From NCBI RefSeq assembly GCF_002291145.1, contig NZ_NTGE01000099.1, positions 115,947 through 179,946 of the forward strand: DNA of 64,000 bases. The letters are read 5' to 3'. The notes below the pieces were generated by a model. That model did no database searches. It saw only the letters and a program-made list of their open reading frames with translations, and was not told the DNA's origin. A program made the translations under genes and the position numbers. Of the stretch, positions 23,621 through 32,238 are shown one piece after another. Every line of letters starts with the position of its first letter. The first letter of the stretch is position 1. This DNA is from Streptomyces sp. SA15 (GTDB lineage: Bacteria > Actinomycetota > Actinomycetes > Streptomycetales > Streptomycetaceae).

Positions 23621-24821
23621 GCCCCTCCAGCCCCCGGATCACGAAGTTCGGCTTCCGCCGCGGCTCCGCCGCCAGGCTCAGCGTCGGGGCCTTCTCCAGC
23701 AACGCCGTCATCGACGCGGCCAGCTCGATACGGGCCAGGGGTGCGCCGATGCAGTAGTGGATGCCCGCGCTGAAGGAGATGTGCGGGTTGTCCTCGCGGG
23801 TGAGGTCGAGGCGCTCGGGGTCCCGGAAGACTTCCGTGTCGTGGTTGGCGGAGCCGAAGAGCATGGCGATCTCCGCGCCTCTCGGGATCGTCGTCCCGTC
23901 GATCTCGATCTCGTCCAGCACCCAGCGCTCGAAGAGCTGGAGCGGGGTGTCGTAACGCATCAGCTCCTCGACGGCGGACGGCACGAGCGAGTGGTCCGCA
24001 CGGAGGGCAGCCAGCTGCTCCGGATTGCGGAACAGGGCCCACCAACCGTTGACCGTCGCGTTCACCGTGGCCTCGTGCCCCGCGTTCAGCAGCAGTACGC
24101 AGGTCGAGATCATCTCCTGCTCGGTCAGCCGTTCGCCCTCGTCGTACGCGGCGATCAGCCCCGAGATCAGATCCTCACCCGGCTCCTTGCGGCGCTCGGC
24201 GATCAGCTCCTTCAGATACTCCGAGAACTCGACCGAGGCCCGCACCGCCCTCGCCGCCACCTCCTCCGACGGGTTCAGCTCGTACATCCCGCAGATGTCC
24301 GCCGACCAGGGCCGCAACGGCGCCCGATCGGCCTCCGGGATCCCCAGCATCTCGGCGATCACCGCCACCGGCAGCGGCTCCGCCACGTCCGCCAGCAGAT
24401 CCCCGCCACCCGCCTCCGCCAAGGCGGCCACCAGGTCGTTCGCGAGCCCGTGGACGTACGGCTTCAGCTGCTCCACCGTGCGCGGAGTGAACGCCTTCGA
24501 CACCAGACGCCGGATCCGGGTGTGATCCGGTGGCTCCAGATCGAGCATCCCGTGATCGTTGAGCGTGTGAAACGGCTCGTGCTCCGCCGGCGGCGCCGTC
24601 CGCCCGAAGTCCTCGTGCGTGAACCGGTGCTGGTAGGTCCGGCCGAGGCGGCGGTCCCGCAGCAACGCCGAAACGTCCGCGTGGTGCGGGACCAGCCACT
24701 GGTCGGTGGGCTCGAAGTAGTGCACACGCCCCCGGGCCCGCAGCTCGGCATAGGCGGGGTACGGGTCGGCGACGAATGCCGGGTCCCAGGGATCGAACGC
24801 GAGGTCGGAAGCAGCTGCCAT
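23604..24821 (-). CDS. Cytochrome P450
   Basis: A 405-residue soluble bacterial P450. Helix I reads LLLNAGHEATVN, where the residue after Glu is Ala rather than the common Thr; this is also seen in P450eryF-type enzymes. The ExxR motif is in AVEELMRYDTP, and the heme loop is FSAGIHYCIGAPLARIEL with the proximal cysteine. HTLNDHGMLDLEPPDHTRIR is typical of CYP107-like actinobacterial enzymes. No ferredoxin or reductase gene is adjacent, so it must borrow electron partners. Substrate unknown. Confidence 0.96.
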   Translation of the reverse strand: MAAASDLAFDPWDPAFVADPYPAYAELRARGRVHYFEPTDQWLVPHHADVSALLRDRRLGRTYQHRFTHEDFGRTAPPAEHEPFHTLNDHGMLDLEPPDHTRIRRLVSKAFTPRTVEQLKPYVHGLANDLVAALAEAGGGDLLADVAEPLPVAVIAEMLGIPEADRAPLRPWSADICGMYELNPSEEVAARAVRASVEFSEYLKELIAERRKEPGEDLISGLIAAYDEGERLTEQEMISTCVLLLNAGHEATVNATVNGWWALFRNPEQLAALRADHSLVPSAVEELMRYDTPLQLFERWVLDEIEIDGTTIPRGAEIAMLFGSANHDTEVFRDPERLDLTREDNPHISFSAGIHYCIGAPLARIELAASMTALLEKAPTLSLAAEPRRKPNFVIRGLEGLSVEL

Positions 24822-24866
24822 GCGGGGACGCTAGCCTGCCGACGTCCACGCTGACCAGGGGTGTCC

Positions 24867-25301
24867 CTATGCGCCACCGAAATCCGGCAGAGTGATCGTG
24901 CCGTCCTCGGCGAGGGGGAATCCAGGGTTGTGGGCGATCTCCCAGGCGTGGCCGTCCGGGTCGGTGAAGGCGCTGGAGTAAAAGCCGATGACGTTGACGG
25001 CCGCGGGCTTGGTGATGGTGCCGCCGGCCCGTTCCGCCGCTGCGAGCAGCGCGTCGACCTCCGCGTCGGAACGGACGTTGTGAGCCAGGACGATGCCGTC
25101 GAAGCCGCCCGTCGGGCCGGGCTCCAGACCGCAGTCCCTCGCGAGTTTGTCGCGGCCCCACAGGACGAGTCCCAGGCCGCCCGCCTGGAAGAAGACGGTT
25201 TCCTCAACTTCCTGGCCCCGCCAGCCCAGGGCCTCGTAGAAAGCCTTGGAGCGCGCGAGATCGGAAACACCCAGCGTGATCAACGTGATGCGCTGTTCCA
25301 T
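24867..25301 (-). CDS. VOC-superfamily (glyoxalase/bleomycin-resistance fold) protein
   Basis: A 144-residue protein from ATG 25301. It has the paired beta-alpha-beta-beta-beta modules: ITLITLGVSDLARSKAFYEA at the N-terminus and AFTDPDGHAWEIAHNP at the C-terminus, the latter carrying the metal-ligand Glu. Members include glyoxalases, dioxygenases and antibiotic-binding proteins; the exact role cannot be told. It ends 45 bases from the P450 start on the same strand and may be co-transcribed with it. Confidence 0.85.
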   Translation of the reverse strand: MEQRITLITLGVSDLARSKAFYEALGWRGQEVEETVFFQAGGLGLVLWGRDKLARDCGLEPGPTGGFDGIVLAHNVRSDAEVDALLAAAERAGGTITKPAAVNVIGFYSSAFTDPDGHAWEIAHNPGFPLAEDGTITLPDFGGA

Positions 25302-25369
25302 GCCCTCACCGTACTTCTCCACCCTGCCCTGGCCACACGGACCGCGCGGACGCGGACCGCGCCGACCGC

Positions 25370-26035
25370 TCAGCCCGGCGTGACCAAGCGGGCCTCGTAT
25401 GCGAACACCGCCGCCTGCGTGCGGTCCCTGAGGCCCAGCTTCACCAGGACCCTGCTGACGTGTGTCTTGATCGTCGACTCGGCCACCACCAGCCGCTCGG
25501 CTATCTCCGCGTTGGACAGGCCCTGCGCGATCAGGACCAGGACCTCCGTCTCCCGCTCGGTCAGATCTCCGTACGCCGCCTGCGCGGTGGGCGGGATGCG
25601 TGGTGTGGTGGACATCTTGGAGAACTCGGTGATCAGTCGTCGGGTCACCGAGGGTGCGAGCAGCGCCTCGCCGGAGGCCACCACCCTTACGCCGTCGGCG
25701 AGTTGGCGGGCCGAGGCGTCCTTGAGGAGGAAGCCGGAGGCTCCTGCCCTGAGCGCCTGGTACACGTACTCGTCGAGGTCGAAGGTGGTGAGCACCAGCA
25801 CCTTGGCCGCGCCGTCCGCGGCGACGATCTCCCGGGTCGCCTCGATGCCGTTCAGCTCGGGCATGCGGATGTCCATCAGGACCACGTCGGGGGTGAGCTC
25901 GCGGACGCGGTCGACCGCCTCGCGGCCGTTGACGGCCTCGCCCACGACCTCGATGTCCGGCATCGCGTTCAACAGGACCGAGAAGCCCTCGCGCACCATC
26001 ATCTGATCGTCCGCGATCAGCACGCGGATGGTCAT
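25370..26035 (-). CDS. NarL/LuxR-family response regulator (system 1)
   Basis: A 221-residue two-domain regulator. The receiver domain has the phospho-acceptor in DVVLMDIRMPELNG, acidic residues in LIADDQMMVREGF and the conserved Lys in GFLLKDASARQL. The C-terminal LuxR helix-turn-helix is LTERETEVLVLIAQGLSNAE then IAERLVVAESTIKTH. It overlaps its kinase gene by four bases (ATGA). It is very similar to the regulator at 27492, so the two systems arose by duplication. Confidence 0.96.
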   Translation of the reverse strand: MTIRVLIADDQMMVREGFSVLLNAMPDIEVVGEAVNGREAVDRVRELTPDVVLMDIRMPELNGIEATREIVAADGAAKVLVLTTFDLDEYVYQALRAGASGFLLKDASARQLADGVRVVASGEALLAPSVTRRLITEFSKMSTTPRIPPTAQAAYGDLTERETEVLVLIAQGLSNAEIAERLVVAESTIKTHVSRVLVKLGLRDRTQAAVFAYEARLVTPG

Positions 26036-27363
26036 GCGTCACCCTCGCTCACGCCGGTCACCGGCAGGAACACCGCCACCTCATAGCCTCCCTCGTCCGT
26101 CGAGCCCGCCGTCATCTCACCGTTCAGCATGGAGACGCGCTCCCGCATGCCGGTGATGCCGTGCCCCGCTCCCGGCGAGGGCTTCACCAGGGCCGGCGCG
26201 GGCGGCGGGCCGTTGACTATGCGCAGGCCCAGCCCGCCGAGGACGTAACCGATCTCGACGCGGGCGCTCGCGCCGGGCGCGTGCCGCAGGGTATTGCTCA
26301 GCGCCTCCTGGACTATGCGGTACGCGGACAGCTCGACGCCCTGCGGGAGTTCCCGCACCGCTCCGGTCACCACCTTCTCGGCGCTCAGACCCGCGTCCCG
26401 CACATTGGCGAGCAGGCCGTCCAGGTCGGCGAGGGTGGGCTGCGGGGCGTCCGGGGCCTCGTAGTCCTCGGCGCGGACGACGCCCAGGACGCGGCGCAGT
26501 TCGGTGAGGGCCGCGACCGCGTTCTCCCGGATCGTCGCGAAGGCGCGCTCCAGCTCCGGCGGCGGGTTCTCCACCCGGTAGGGGGCGGCCTCCGCCTGAA
26601 TGGCGACGACCGACATGTGGTGCGCGACCACGTCGTGCAGCTCGCGGGCGATCGTCGTGCGCTCCTCCAGGAGCGTGCGGCGGGAGCGCTCGTGCGCGGT
26701 CACCGTCTGCTGGGCGGTCACCTCCTGCTCGGCCTCCCGCCGGATGTGCCAGACGGCGACGCAGAGCAGGACCAGTGCGGAGACGACCAGCATGGGGCCG
26801 GTGTTGGTGGAGTAGTGGCCCGAGGACAGCGTCTCCGCGACGATGCCGTACGCCGCGGTCAGCGCCCACATCCACCCGGCCGTGCGCGGCCTGGTGCGTA
26901 CCGCCACGACCGTCAGCACCGTCAGATGGCAGGCGAAGCTGCCCGGCAGCCACGGCCACTCACCCCACTGGTCACCGAACGGAAGAGCGAGCGGGGTTGC
27001 CGCCATCGACAGCCAGAACGCTCCCACCGGCCGGGCCATGGTCAGCAGGATCGGGATCACGGCGAGCGGGCCGAGCAGCAGACCGGCGCCCTGGTCGACG
27101 GTGGCGATGAGCAGGGTGAGCAGGGCGGCCGCGGTGATCACGGCGTGCGGCGTCCAGACCGCGTACTCCCGCAGGCGCGCGGGCAGCCGCCTGGTCAGCG
27201 GGCCGTCGCCGCGCATCCGCGGGAGCAGGCGGTAGGCGAAGGCGTCGTGGAACAGGTCCTGCCGCAGCCCGCGCAGGGCGTCCGCGGCCAGCCGGAACTC
27301 CGGGCTACGCGACTTGGCTCCGTCGCCCGGCGGCGTGGTGTGGATCTGGGTCGTCTCGGTCAC
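26032..27363 (-). CDS. Sensor histidine kinase, HisKA_3 type (system 1)
   Basis: A 443-residue kinase. About residues 75-210 carry four to six short membrane helices, so it probably senses the membrane. The dimerisation/phosphorylation motif is TIARELHDVVAHHMSVVAIQ with His in ELHD. The ATPase domain follows, with a degenerate N-box (AYRIVQEALSNTLRHAPGA) and G-box (GAGHGITGMRERV). The N-terminal 50 residues are cytoplasmic and match the layout of the neighbouring kinase. It partners the response regulator that overlaps it. Confidence 0.95.
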   Translation of the reverse strand: MTETTQIHTTPPGDGAKSRSPEFRLAADALRGLRQDLFHDAFAYRLLPRMRGDGPLTRRLPARLREYAVWTPHAVITAAALLTLLIATVDQGAGLLLGPLAVIPILLTMARPVGAFWLSMAATPLALPFGDQWGEWPWLPGSFACHLTVLTVVAVRTRPRTAGWMWALTAAYGIVAETLSSGHYSTNTGPMLVVSALVLLCVAVWHIRREAEQEVTAQQTVTAHERSRRTLLEERTTIARELHDVVAHHMSVVAIQAEAAPYRVENPPPELERAFATIRENAVAALTELRRVLGVVRAEDYEAPDAPQPTLADLDGLLANVRDAGLSAEKVVTGAVRELPQGVELSAYRIVQEALSNTLRHAPGASARVEIGYVLGGLGLRIVNGPPPAPALVKPSPGAGHGITGMRERVSMLNGEMTAGSTDEGGYEVAVFLPVTGVSEGDA

Positions 27364-27491
27364 GTACAGAACGGTAGGCGGGGACGGGGGTCGCGGTCGT
27401 CACCAGTGAGAAGGGTCCTTCGGCGTCCCTCTCAGGTACTACGGGTACACCCGGTCCCGGGCCTGGTCGAACCGGACCGGCCCGCCGCAGG

Positions 27492-28166
27492 TCAGTACCC
27501 CGATGGCCGCACCAGTCCCGACTCGTACGCGAACACCGCCGCCTGCGTCCGGTCTCTGAGGCCCAGCTTCACCAGAATGCGGCCGACGTGCGTCTTCACC
27601 GTCTGTTCGGCGACGACGAGACGCTCGGCGATCTCCGCGTTCGACAGGCCCTGCGCGATCAGGGCGAGCACCTCCGTCTCCCGCTCGGTCAGACCGCCGA
27701 CGCGTTCCTTCAGCGGGGCCCGGGGCCGGTCGTCCAGCCGGGAGAACTCGGCGATCAGCCGCCGCGTGATGCCCGGCGCGAGCAGCGCGTCGCCGGCCGC
27801 CACCACCCGCACCGCTTCGGCCAGCTTGTCCGCCGAGGCGTCTTTCAGGAGGAAGCCGGACGCACCGGCTCTGAGCGCCTCGTACACATACTCGTCGAGG
27901 TCGAAGGTGGTGAGCACCAGCACCTTGATGTCCGGCTGCTCGCCGGTGATACGGCGTGTGGCCTCGATGCCGCCGAGCTCGGGCATGCGGATGTCCATGA
28001 GCACGACGTCCGGGGCGAGTTCCGCGACCTTGGCGACGGCGTCCAGGCCGTCCACCGCCTGGCCGATCACGTCGATGTCGGGCTGGGTGTTGAGCAGCAC
28101 GGTGAAGCCCTGCCGGACCATCTGCTGGTCATCGGCGATGAGTACGCGGATGGTGCCGCTCGTCAT
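27492..28166 (-). CDS. NarL/LuxR-family response regulator (system 2)
   Basis: A 224-residue regulator from ATG 28166. The receiver includes LIADDQQMVRQGF, acceptor Asp in DVVLMDIRMPELGG and Lys in GFLLKDASADKL. The output helix-turn-helix is LTERETEVLALIAQGLSNAE then IAERLVVAEQTVKTHVGRIL. It differs from system 1 mainly in the linker, which is longer and proline/arginine-rich here. It overlaps its kinase gene by four bases. Confidence 0.96.
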   Translation of the reverse strand: MTSGTIRVLIADDQQMVRQGFTVLLNTQPDIDVIGQAVDGLDAVAKVAELAPDVVLMDIRMPELGGIEATRRITGEQPDIKVLVLTTFDLDEYVYEALRAGASGFLLKDASADKLAEAVRVVAAGDALLAPGITRRLIAEFSRLDDRPRAPLKERVGGLTERETEVLALIAQGLSNAEIAERLVVAEQTVKTHVGRILVKLGLRDRTQAAVFAYESGLVRPSGY

Positions 28167-29629
28167 GCGGTGTCGTCCTTCGGGTCCGTGGCCTGATCGA
28201 GGGCCGGATGAGTGACCGTATCGGTGGTGGAGACGGGGTCCGTGACCGGCCCGGTGACGGCGATGCCACCCGAGGCGGTGTAGTCCAGGCCGTCGGAGAG
28301 CTCGGCCGCCGGGAGGTAGGCCGACACCTGATATCCGCCGCCCGGTGCGGGCCCCGCGTGCAGGGCACCGCCGAGCATCGTGGCCCGCTCCCGCATGCCG
28401 AGCAGCCCGTGTCCGGCGCCCGGCGACTGCGGGGCGGGCTGCGTCGGCCGCGAATTGACGACCTTCACGTTCAACGCACCCGACAGGTAGGCGAGTTCGA
28501 CGCGGACACGCGCGCCGGGCGCGTGGCGCAGGACGTTGCTCAGTGCCTCCTGCACGATCCGGTACGCCGACAGCTCCACGCCGGGCGGCAGCGAACGCCG
28601 TTTCCCCACGACCTCGACGGTGACGGCCAGGCCCGCGGCCCGGGTGTTCGCCACGAGCGCGTCGAGCCGGTCCAGGGTGGGCTGCGGGGCGTGCGGGGCG
28701 GTGCCGGTGCCGGTGCCGGATCCATGGGACGGCTCCGGGCCGTCGGGATTCTCCTGACGCAGCACACCCAGGACGTGGCGCAGCTCCGTCAGCGCCTCCA
28801 GCGCGTTCTGCCGGATTCCCGCGAGATTGTCCTTGAGCTCCTCGGGCGGGTCGTCGACGAGGTGCGGAGCGACCTGTGCCTGGATCGAGATGACCGACAT
28901 GTGGTGGGCCACCACGTCGTGCAGCTCCCGCGCGATGCGATTGCGCTCCTCCAGCAGTGTGCGCCGCGCCCGCTCCTCGGCGGTGAGCGTGGCCTGCCGG
29001 CCGAGTTCCGCGCGCGCCTCGCGGCGACCGCGCAGCGCGATGCCGAGGACCACGACGACCGCGGACAGGGCGATCGCGAGTACGCCGGTGTCCTGGAAGT
29101 CCGGTGCGCCCAGCGGTCCTTGGAGGAGGTAGGTGGCCAGCACGGTCAGGGCCAGCGCCTCGACGGAGACGCGCGTGCGCACCCGCAGGGCGAGCAGCAG
29201 CAGGACGAGCAGGTGCGCGATGATGCCGGACGCGGCCCATGGCCAGGTGAAGTCGTCCGTCGCGCCGGAGAGCAGCAGGCCGCGTACCGCGACGGCGCCC
29301 ACGACCGTGGCCGCTATCGACAGCCACCATGCCGGGATGGGCCGCCACAGCGCGAGCAGCACCGCGCCGCCCTGCGCGAGGGCGATCAGGAAGGCGAGGC
29401 CGAAGCCCAGTTTCCCGTTGTCCGTGAGCTGGGCCGTGCCGCCGATCGTGATGCCGAGCGCGGGCAGGAACAGCACGACGTGCGGCAACCGGCGCAGCCG
29501 TCCGACAGCGGGCAGGGGGTCAGGCCTGAGTGTCCACAGGTCGTCGCGCAGCGCCCGCAGCCCGCGCAGGACGCGGCTCCCGATCCCGTGCTGGATCCCC
29601 GTCTCCGTCACGTCGTCAACCCTAGGCAT
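28163..29629 (-). CDS. Sensor histidine kinase, HisKA_3 type (system 2)
   Basis: A 488-residue kinase paralogous to the system 1 kinase. About five membrane helices lie in residues 45-190. The phosphorylation motif is RIARELHDVVAHHMSVISIQ, followed by an ATPase domain (AYRIVQEALSNVLRHAPGA, GAGHGLLGMRERA). A C-terminal tail of about 35 residues, rich in Thr, Val and Asp with TDPVSTTDTVTHPALDQATD, is absent from the system 1 kinase. Its 5' end overlaps the acyltransferase stop by 8 bases, so that gene may be co-expressed. Confidence 0.95.
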   Translation of the reverse strand: MPRVDDVTETGIQHGIGSRVLRGLRALRDDLWTLRPDPLPAVGRLRRLPHVVLFLPALGITIGGTAQLTDNGKLGFGLAFLIALAQGGAVLLALWRPIPAWWLSIAATVVGAVAVRGLLLSGATDDFTWPWAASGIIAHLLVLLLLALRVRTRVSVEALALTVLATYLLQGPLGAPDFQDTGVLAIALSAVVVVLGIALRGRREARAELGRQATLTAEERARRTLLEERNRIARELHDVVAHHMSVISIQAQVAPHLVDDPPEELKDNLAGIRQNALEALTELRHVLGVLRQENPDGPEPSHGSGTGTGTAPHAPQPTLDRLDALVANTRAAGLAVTVEVVGKRRSLPPGVELSAYRIVQEALSNVLRHAPGARVRVELAYLSGALNVKVVNSRPTQPAPQSPGAGHGLLGMRERATMLGGALHAGPAPGGGYQVSAYLPAAELSDGLDYTASGGIAVTGPVTDPVSTTDTVTHPALDQATDPKDDTA

Positions 29630-30896
29630 CGCGGGCCGCCTTCGTTCCCCTGGAATGCGGGCGGCGGTGGACGCGGATCACTCGGGACGGGCGGCCGGCG
29701 CGGCGGCGCGGGCCCTGTTCATAGAAGCGGAAGGCCGCCCAGCACACCGTCAGGGCGAGGGTGAAGACCGGGAGCCAGACCAGGCGGGCCGCCACCCAGT
29801 CAAGGCCGTCGGGGAGTGTGTGCAGGCCGGGGAGGCGGCCCGCGAGGAGGCCCGTGGCCGTCGTGGCCATCAGCGCCGTCTGGTGCCAGAGGAAGATCGT
29901 CATCGCGGAGAGGTTGACCAATGCCACCGCCGCCCAGGCCAGGGGGCGGTTCATCGCCCGGCGCAGCCGGTCGCGCAGGAGCAGGGCCAGGCCGCACTGG
30001 GCCAGGCCGAAGGTGACGGCGGCCAGCGTCGGCGGGTTCAGGTTGGAGACCGAGGCGCCGGGGACGCCGACCATCGACGCCGGGTAGCCCGCCCAGGCGA
30101 CCAGTCCCGCCGTGGTCAGCGCACCGCCCGTCAGCAGCAGCCGGCCCGCGCGGCGGCGCTCCAGCTCGCCGCGGGTCCAGGCGGCGCCCAGGGTGTACGG
30201 CACCAGCCAGCCCGCCGCCACGTTCACCCAGCCGAGCCAGGACGGGCCGCCGAGGCCGAAGCGGAGCAGGTCCACGTGGAGAACGATCGCCAACGGCCAG
30301 AGCGGGTTGAGTCGCGTCAACAAGGGAGTCGCCGCCGTCAGGGCCGCGAAAACGAGGAGGAACCACAGGGGGGACAGGGCCAGCTTGACCAGCGTGTGCA
30401 CCGTCGCGAACTCGGCGCCCGTGAGGAGGAGGGCGAACGCCATCACCGTCCACAGCACCAGGACGGCCGCGACAGGTTTGAAGAGTCTGGACATACGGGT
30501 GGCCAGCCATTGGCCGTACGTCGTCCCGCGGGCGCGGGCCGAGGCGTAGCCGCGTGTCGCGACATGGCCGCCCACCAGGAAGAACACGGCCAGTGTCTGG
30601 AAGACCCAGGAGATCGGGGCCAGCCAGGGCATGTGCTGCAACGGGCTCGCGGTGCGCAGTCCGCCGCCGTCCGCGACCAGCGCCGTCACCAGCCAGTGGC
30701 CGAGGACGACACCGAGGATCGCGAAGGCGCGCAGGGCGTCGACCGCGCGGTCCCGGTCCGCGGGGGTGGCGGCGTCGACCCGGTCGGCGCCGTGTCGTAT
30801 GCCCTCCCACACGCGGTGCAGGGTCGTCTCACGGGCCGCCTTACGGGCCGTATTGCTGATCGTCTTGCTGGTCGTCTTGCAGGTCGCCTCACGCAT
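29622..30896 (-). CDS. Acyltransferase-3 family membrane protein
   Basis: A 424-residue protein with about ten membrane helices. The family start is ALRAFAILGVVLGHWLVTAL with the catalytic-type His, preceded by RAVDALR; later helices include FFLVGGHVATRGY and FLWHQTALMATTATGLLAG. Acyltransferase-3 proteins O-acylate cell-surface or small-molecule hydroxyls. It overlaps the preceding hydrolase gene by 8 bases and the following kinase gene by 8 bases, so the cluster is tightly coupled. The acceptor is unknown. Confidence 0.88.
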   Translation of the reverse strand: MREATCKTTSKTISNTARKAARETTLHRVWEGIRHGADRVDAATPADRDRAVDALRAFAILGVVLGHWLVTALVADGGGLRTASPLQHMPWLAPISWVFQTLAVFFLVGGHVATRGYASARARGTTYGQWLATRMSRLFKPVAAVLVLWTVMAFALLLTGAEFATVHTLVKLALSPLWFLLVFAALTAATPLLTRLNPLWPLAIVLHVDLLRFGLGGPSWLGWVNVAAGWLVPYTLGAAWTRGELERRRAGRLLLTGGALTTAGLVAWAGYPASMVGVPGASVSNLNPPTLAAVTFGLAQCGLALLLRDRLRRAMNRPLAWAAVALVNLSAMTIFLWHQTALMATTATGLLAGRLPGLHTLPDGLDWVAARLVWLPVFTLALTVCWAAFRFYEQGPRRRAGRPSRVIRVHRRPHSRGTKAARDA

Positions 30897-32010
30897 GGGT
30901 CAGCTCCGAGGTCTCGCCGAGGACGATCCGGGCCAGGTTGGTCAGGGAGAGCGAGCCCGGTGCGAAGTAGTCGCTGTGGCCGCCGTCCCCGGCGACGAAG
31001 ACGCGGGCCCCGAAGGCCGGGGATACGGGGTCGGTGCCGAAGCCGACGGTGGTGCCGAACAGGTCGGCCTTGACGTGCGGCACTTCTCCCACCCAGTCGT
31101 CGCTGCCCCGGGCCGCCCAGACCCGGGCCCGGGTGTGCAGGGCCGCGGCCATGTCGGCGCCGGTGCCGGGGCTGCCCACCAGGGCGATGTCGTCCGCGTC
31201 CAGGCCGGAGGCGGCGCGGCCGCAGACGACCGAGCCGTAGGAGTGGCAGAGCAGGGAGACCCGGGCCTGCTCGCCGACGATGCCGCGCAGGTGCCGTATG
31301 AACTCCCGCAGGTGCGGGGCCGCCTGCTCGGCGCGGCCCGTCGTGGTGACGGTCGCGCTGACCGTGTCCGGCGTTTCGTAGCCGAGCCAGGCCACGACGG
31401 CTGTGCGGGTGCCGGTGGTGCGGGTGCCGGTTCCGGTGTCGGTGGCGGTGGCGGAGTTCGCGCGAGCCTGCTGTGTCAGCTCGTCCTGCAAGTGCGTCGC
31501 GGTCGCGCGGAAGCGGGCGTACGTCTCGAGCGAGGTGTCGGAGCCGGGGACGAGGACCGCGACGCGGTCGGCGTGGGCCAGGTCGCCGAAGACCTCCGTG
31601 GCCCGGCCCGAACCGCGGCCGTCGAAGGCGAGGAAGTGACGGGACGGGTCGGCCATGGCGCGGTCGGTCGCGGCGCGCTCCCGGTCGCCGTGCGCGGCGG
31701 CCATGCGGGACGCCTCCGCGGCGTTGGCCCGGTTCGCCGCGTACGCCTCGTCCAACGTGGCCGCCGTCACCAGGGCGAGGGCGGCCGGAGCCGGGGCGGG
31801 GGTCTGCGGTTGCGCTGCGGCGGAGAGGGGCGCCACGACGGCGGCGGTGACGAGGGCGGCGAGGAGGCCGCGAAGCCAATTCTGGGGGCGGCGGCGCTTG
31901 CCGGTTCGCCGTCCCTCTGCGTCCCCGGTGGTCCCGGTGCCCTCGATGCCCCCATCGGTCGTCGCTGGCGCCTTGGCCGCCTCTGCGGTCTCCCCCGTTT
32001 CGAGTCCCAC
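30889..32010 (-). CDS. DUF1023-type alpha/beta hydrolase, exported or membrane-anchored
   Basis: A 373-residue protein from GTG 32010. After a basic start, residues 45-65 form a membrane helix or signal (LLAALVTAAVVAPLSAAAQP). The hydrolase part has the nucleophile elbow LLCHSYGSVVCG and the DUF1023-typical DDIALVGSPGTGADMAAALH. Near residues 195-207 a short Thr-Gly repeat (TDTGTGTRTTGTRT), from expanded GGTGCC-type DNA, lies in a surface loop. It precedes and overlaps the acyltransferase gene, suggesting joint action on an envelope ester. Confidence 0.87.
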   Translation of the reverse strand: MGLETGETAEAAKAPATTDGGIEGTGTTGDAEGRRTGKRRRPQNWLRGLLAALVTAAVVAPLSAAAQPQTPAPAPAALALVTAATLDEAYAANRANAAEASRMAAAHGDRERAATDRAMADPSRHFLAFDGRGSGRATEVFGDLAHADRVAVLVPGSDTSLETYARFRATATHLQDELTQQARANSATATDTGTGTRTTGTRTAVVAWLGYETPDTVSATVTTTGRAEQAAPHLREFIRHLRGIVGEQARVSLLCHSYGSVVCGRAASGLDADDIALVGSPGTGADMAAALHTRARVWAARGSDDWVGEVPHVKADLFGTTVGFGTDPVSPAFGARVFVAGDGGHSDYFAPGSLSLTNLARIVLGETSELTHA

Positions 32011-32190
32011 GGTCGTCTTCCTCCCAGCCGCCCAGTCCGCCCGTCCATCGGGCCTGTCTGGTTGGGAAGTTACGAATCCGTGCTCGTCGTCCGCGTCACG
32101 CCAGGGAGCTCACCTGCGCCGTAGCTCTCAGGTATTACGGGTATCCCTGCCTGCTCTCAGAGGGTCCCCGCCCGGGCCAACGGCAGCCCT

Positions 32191-32238
32191 CACCATGCCA
32201 GTTGCTCACCACGTCAGTTGCTCACCACGCCAGTTGCG
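32191..32238. repeat. Three tandem 16-bp repeats spanning the end of the esterase gene
   Basis: Units CACCATGCCAGTTGCT, CACCACGTCAGTTGCT and CACCACGCCAGTTGCG run head to tail across the stop codon of the gene at 32222. The unit is not a multiple of three, so the duplications outside the gene do not extend the protein. Confidence 0.8.

Noticed and set aside
32191..32238. Possible CRISPR-like repeat tracts (also at 33332, 42348 and 45114)
   Set aside because: Repeats are directly adjacent with no unique spacers; no cas genes are in the window.
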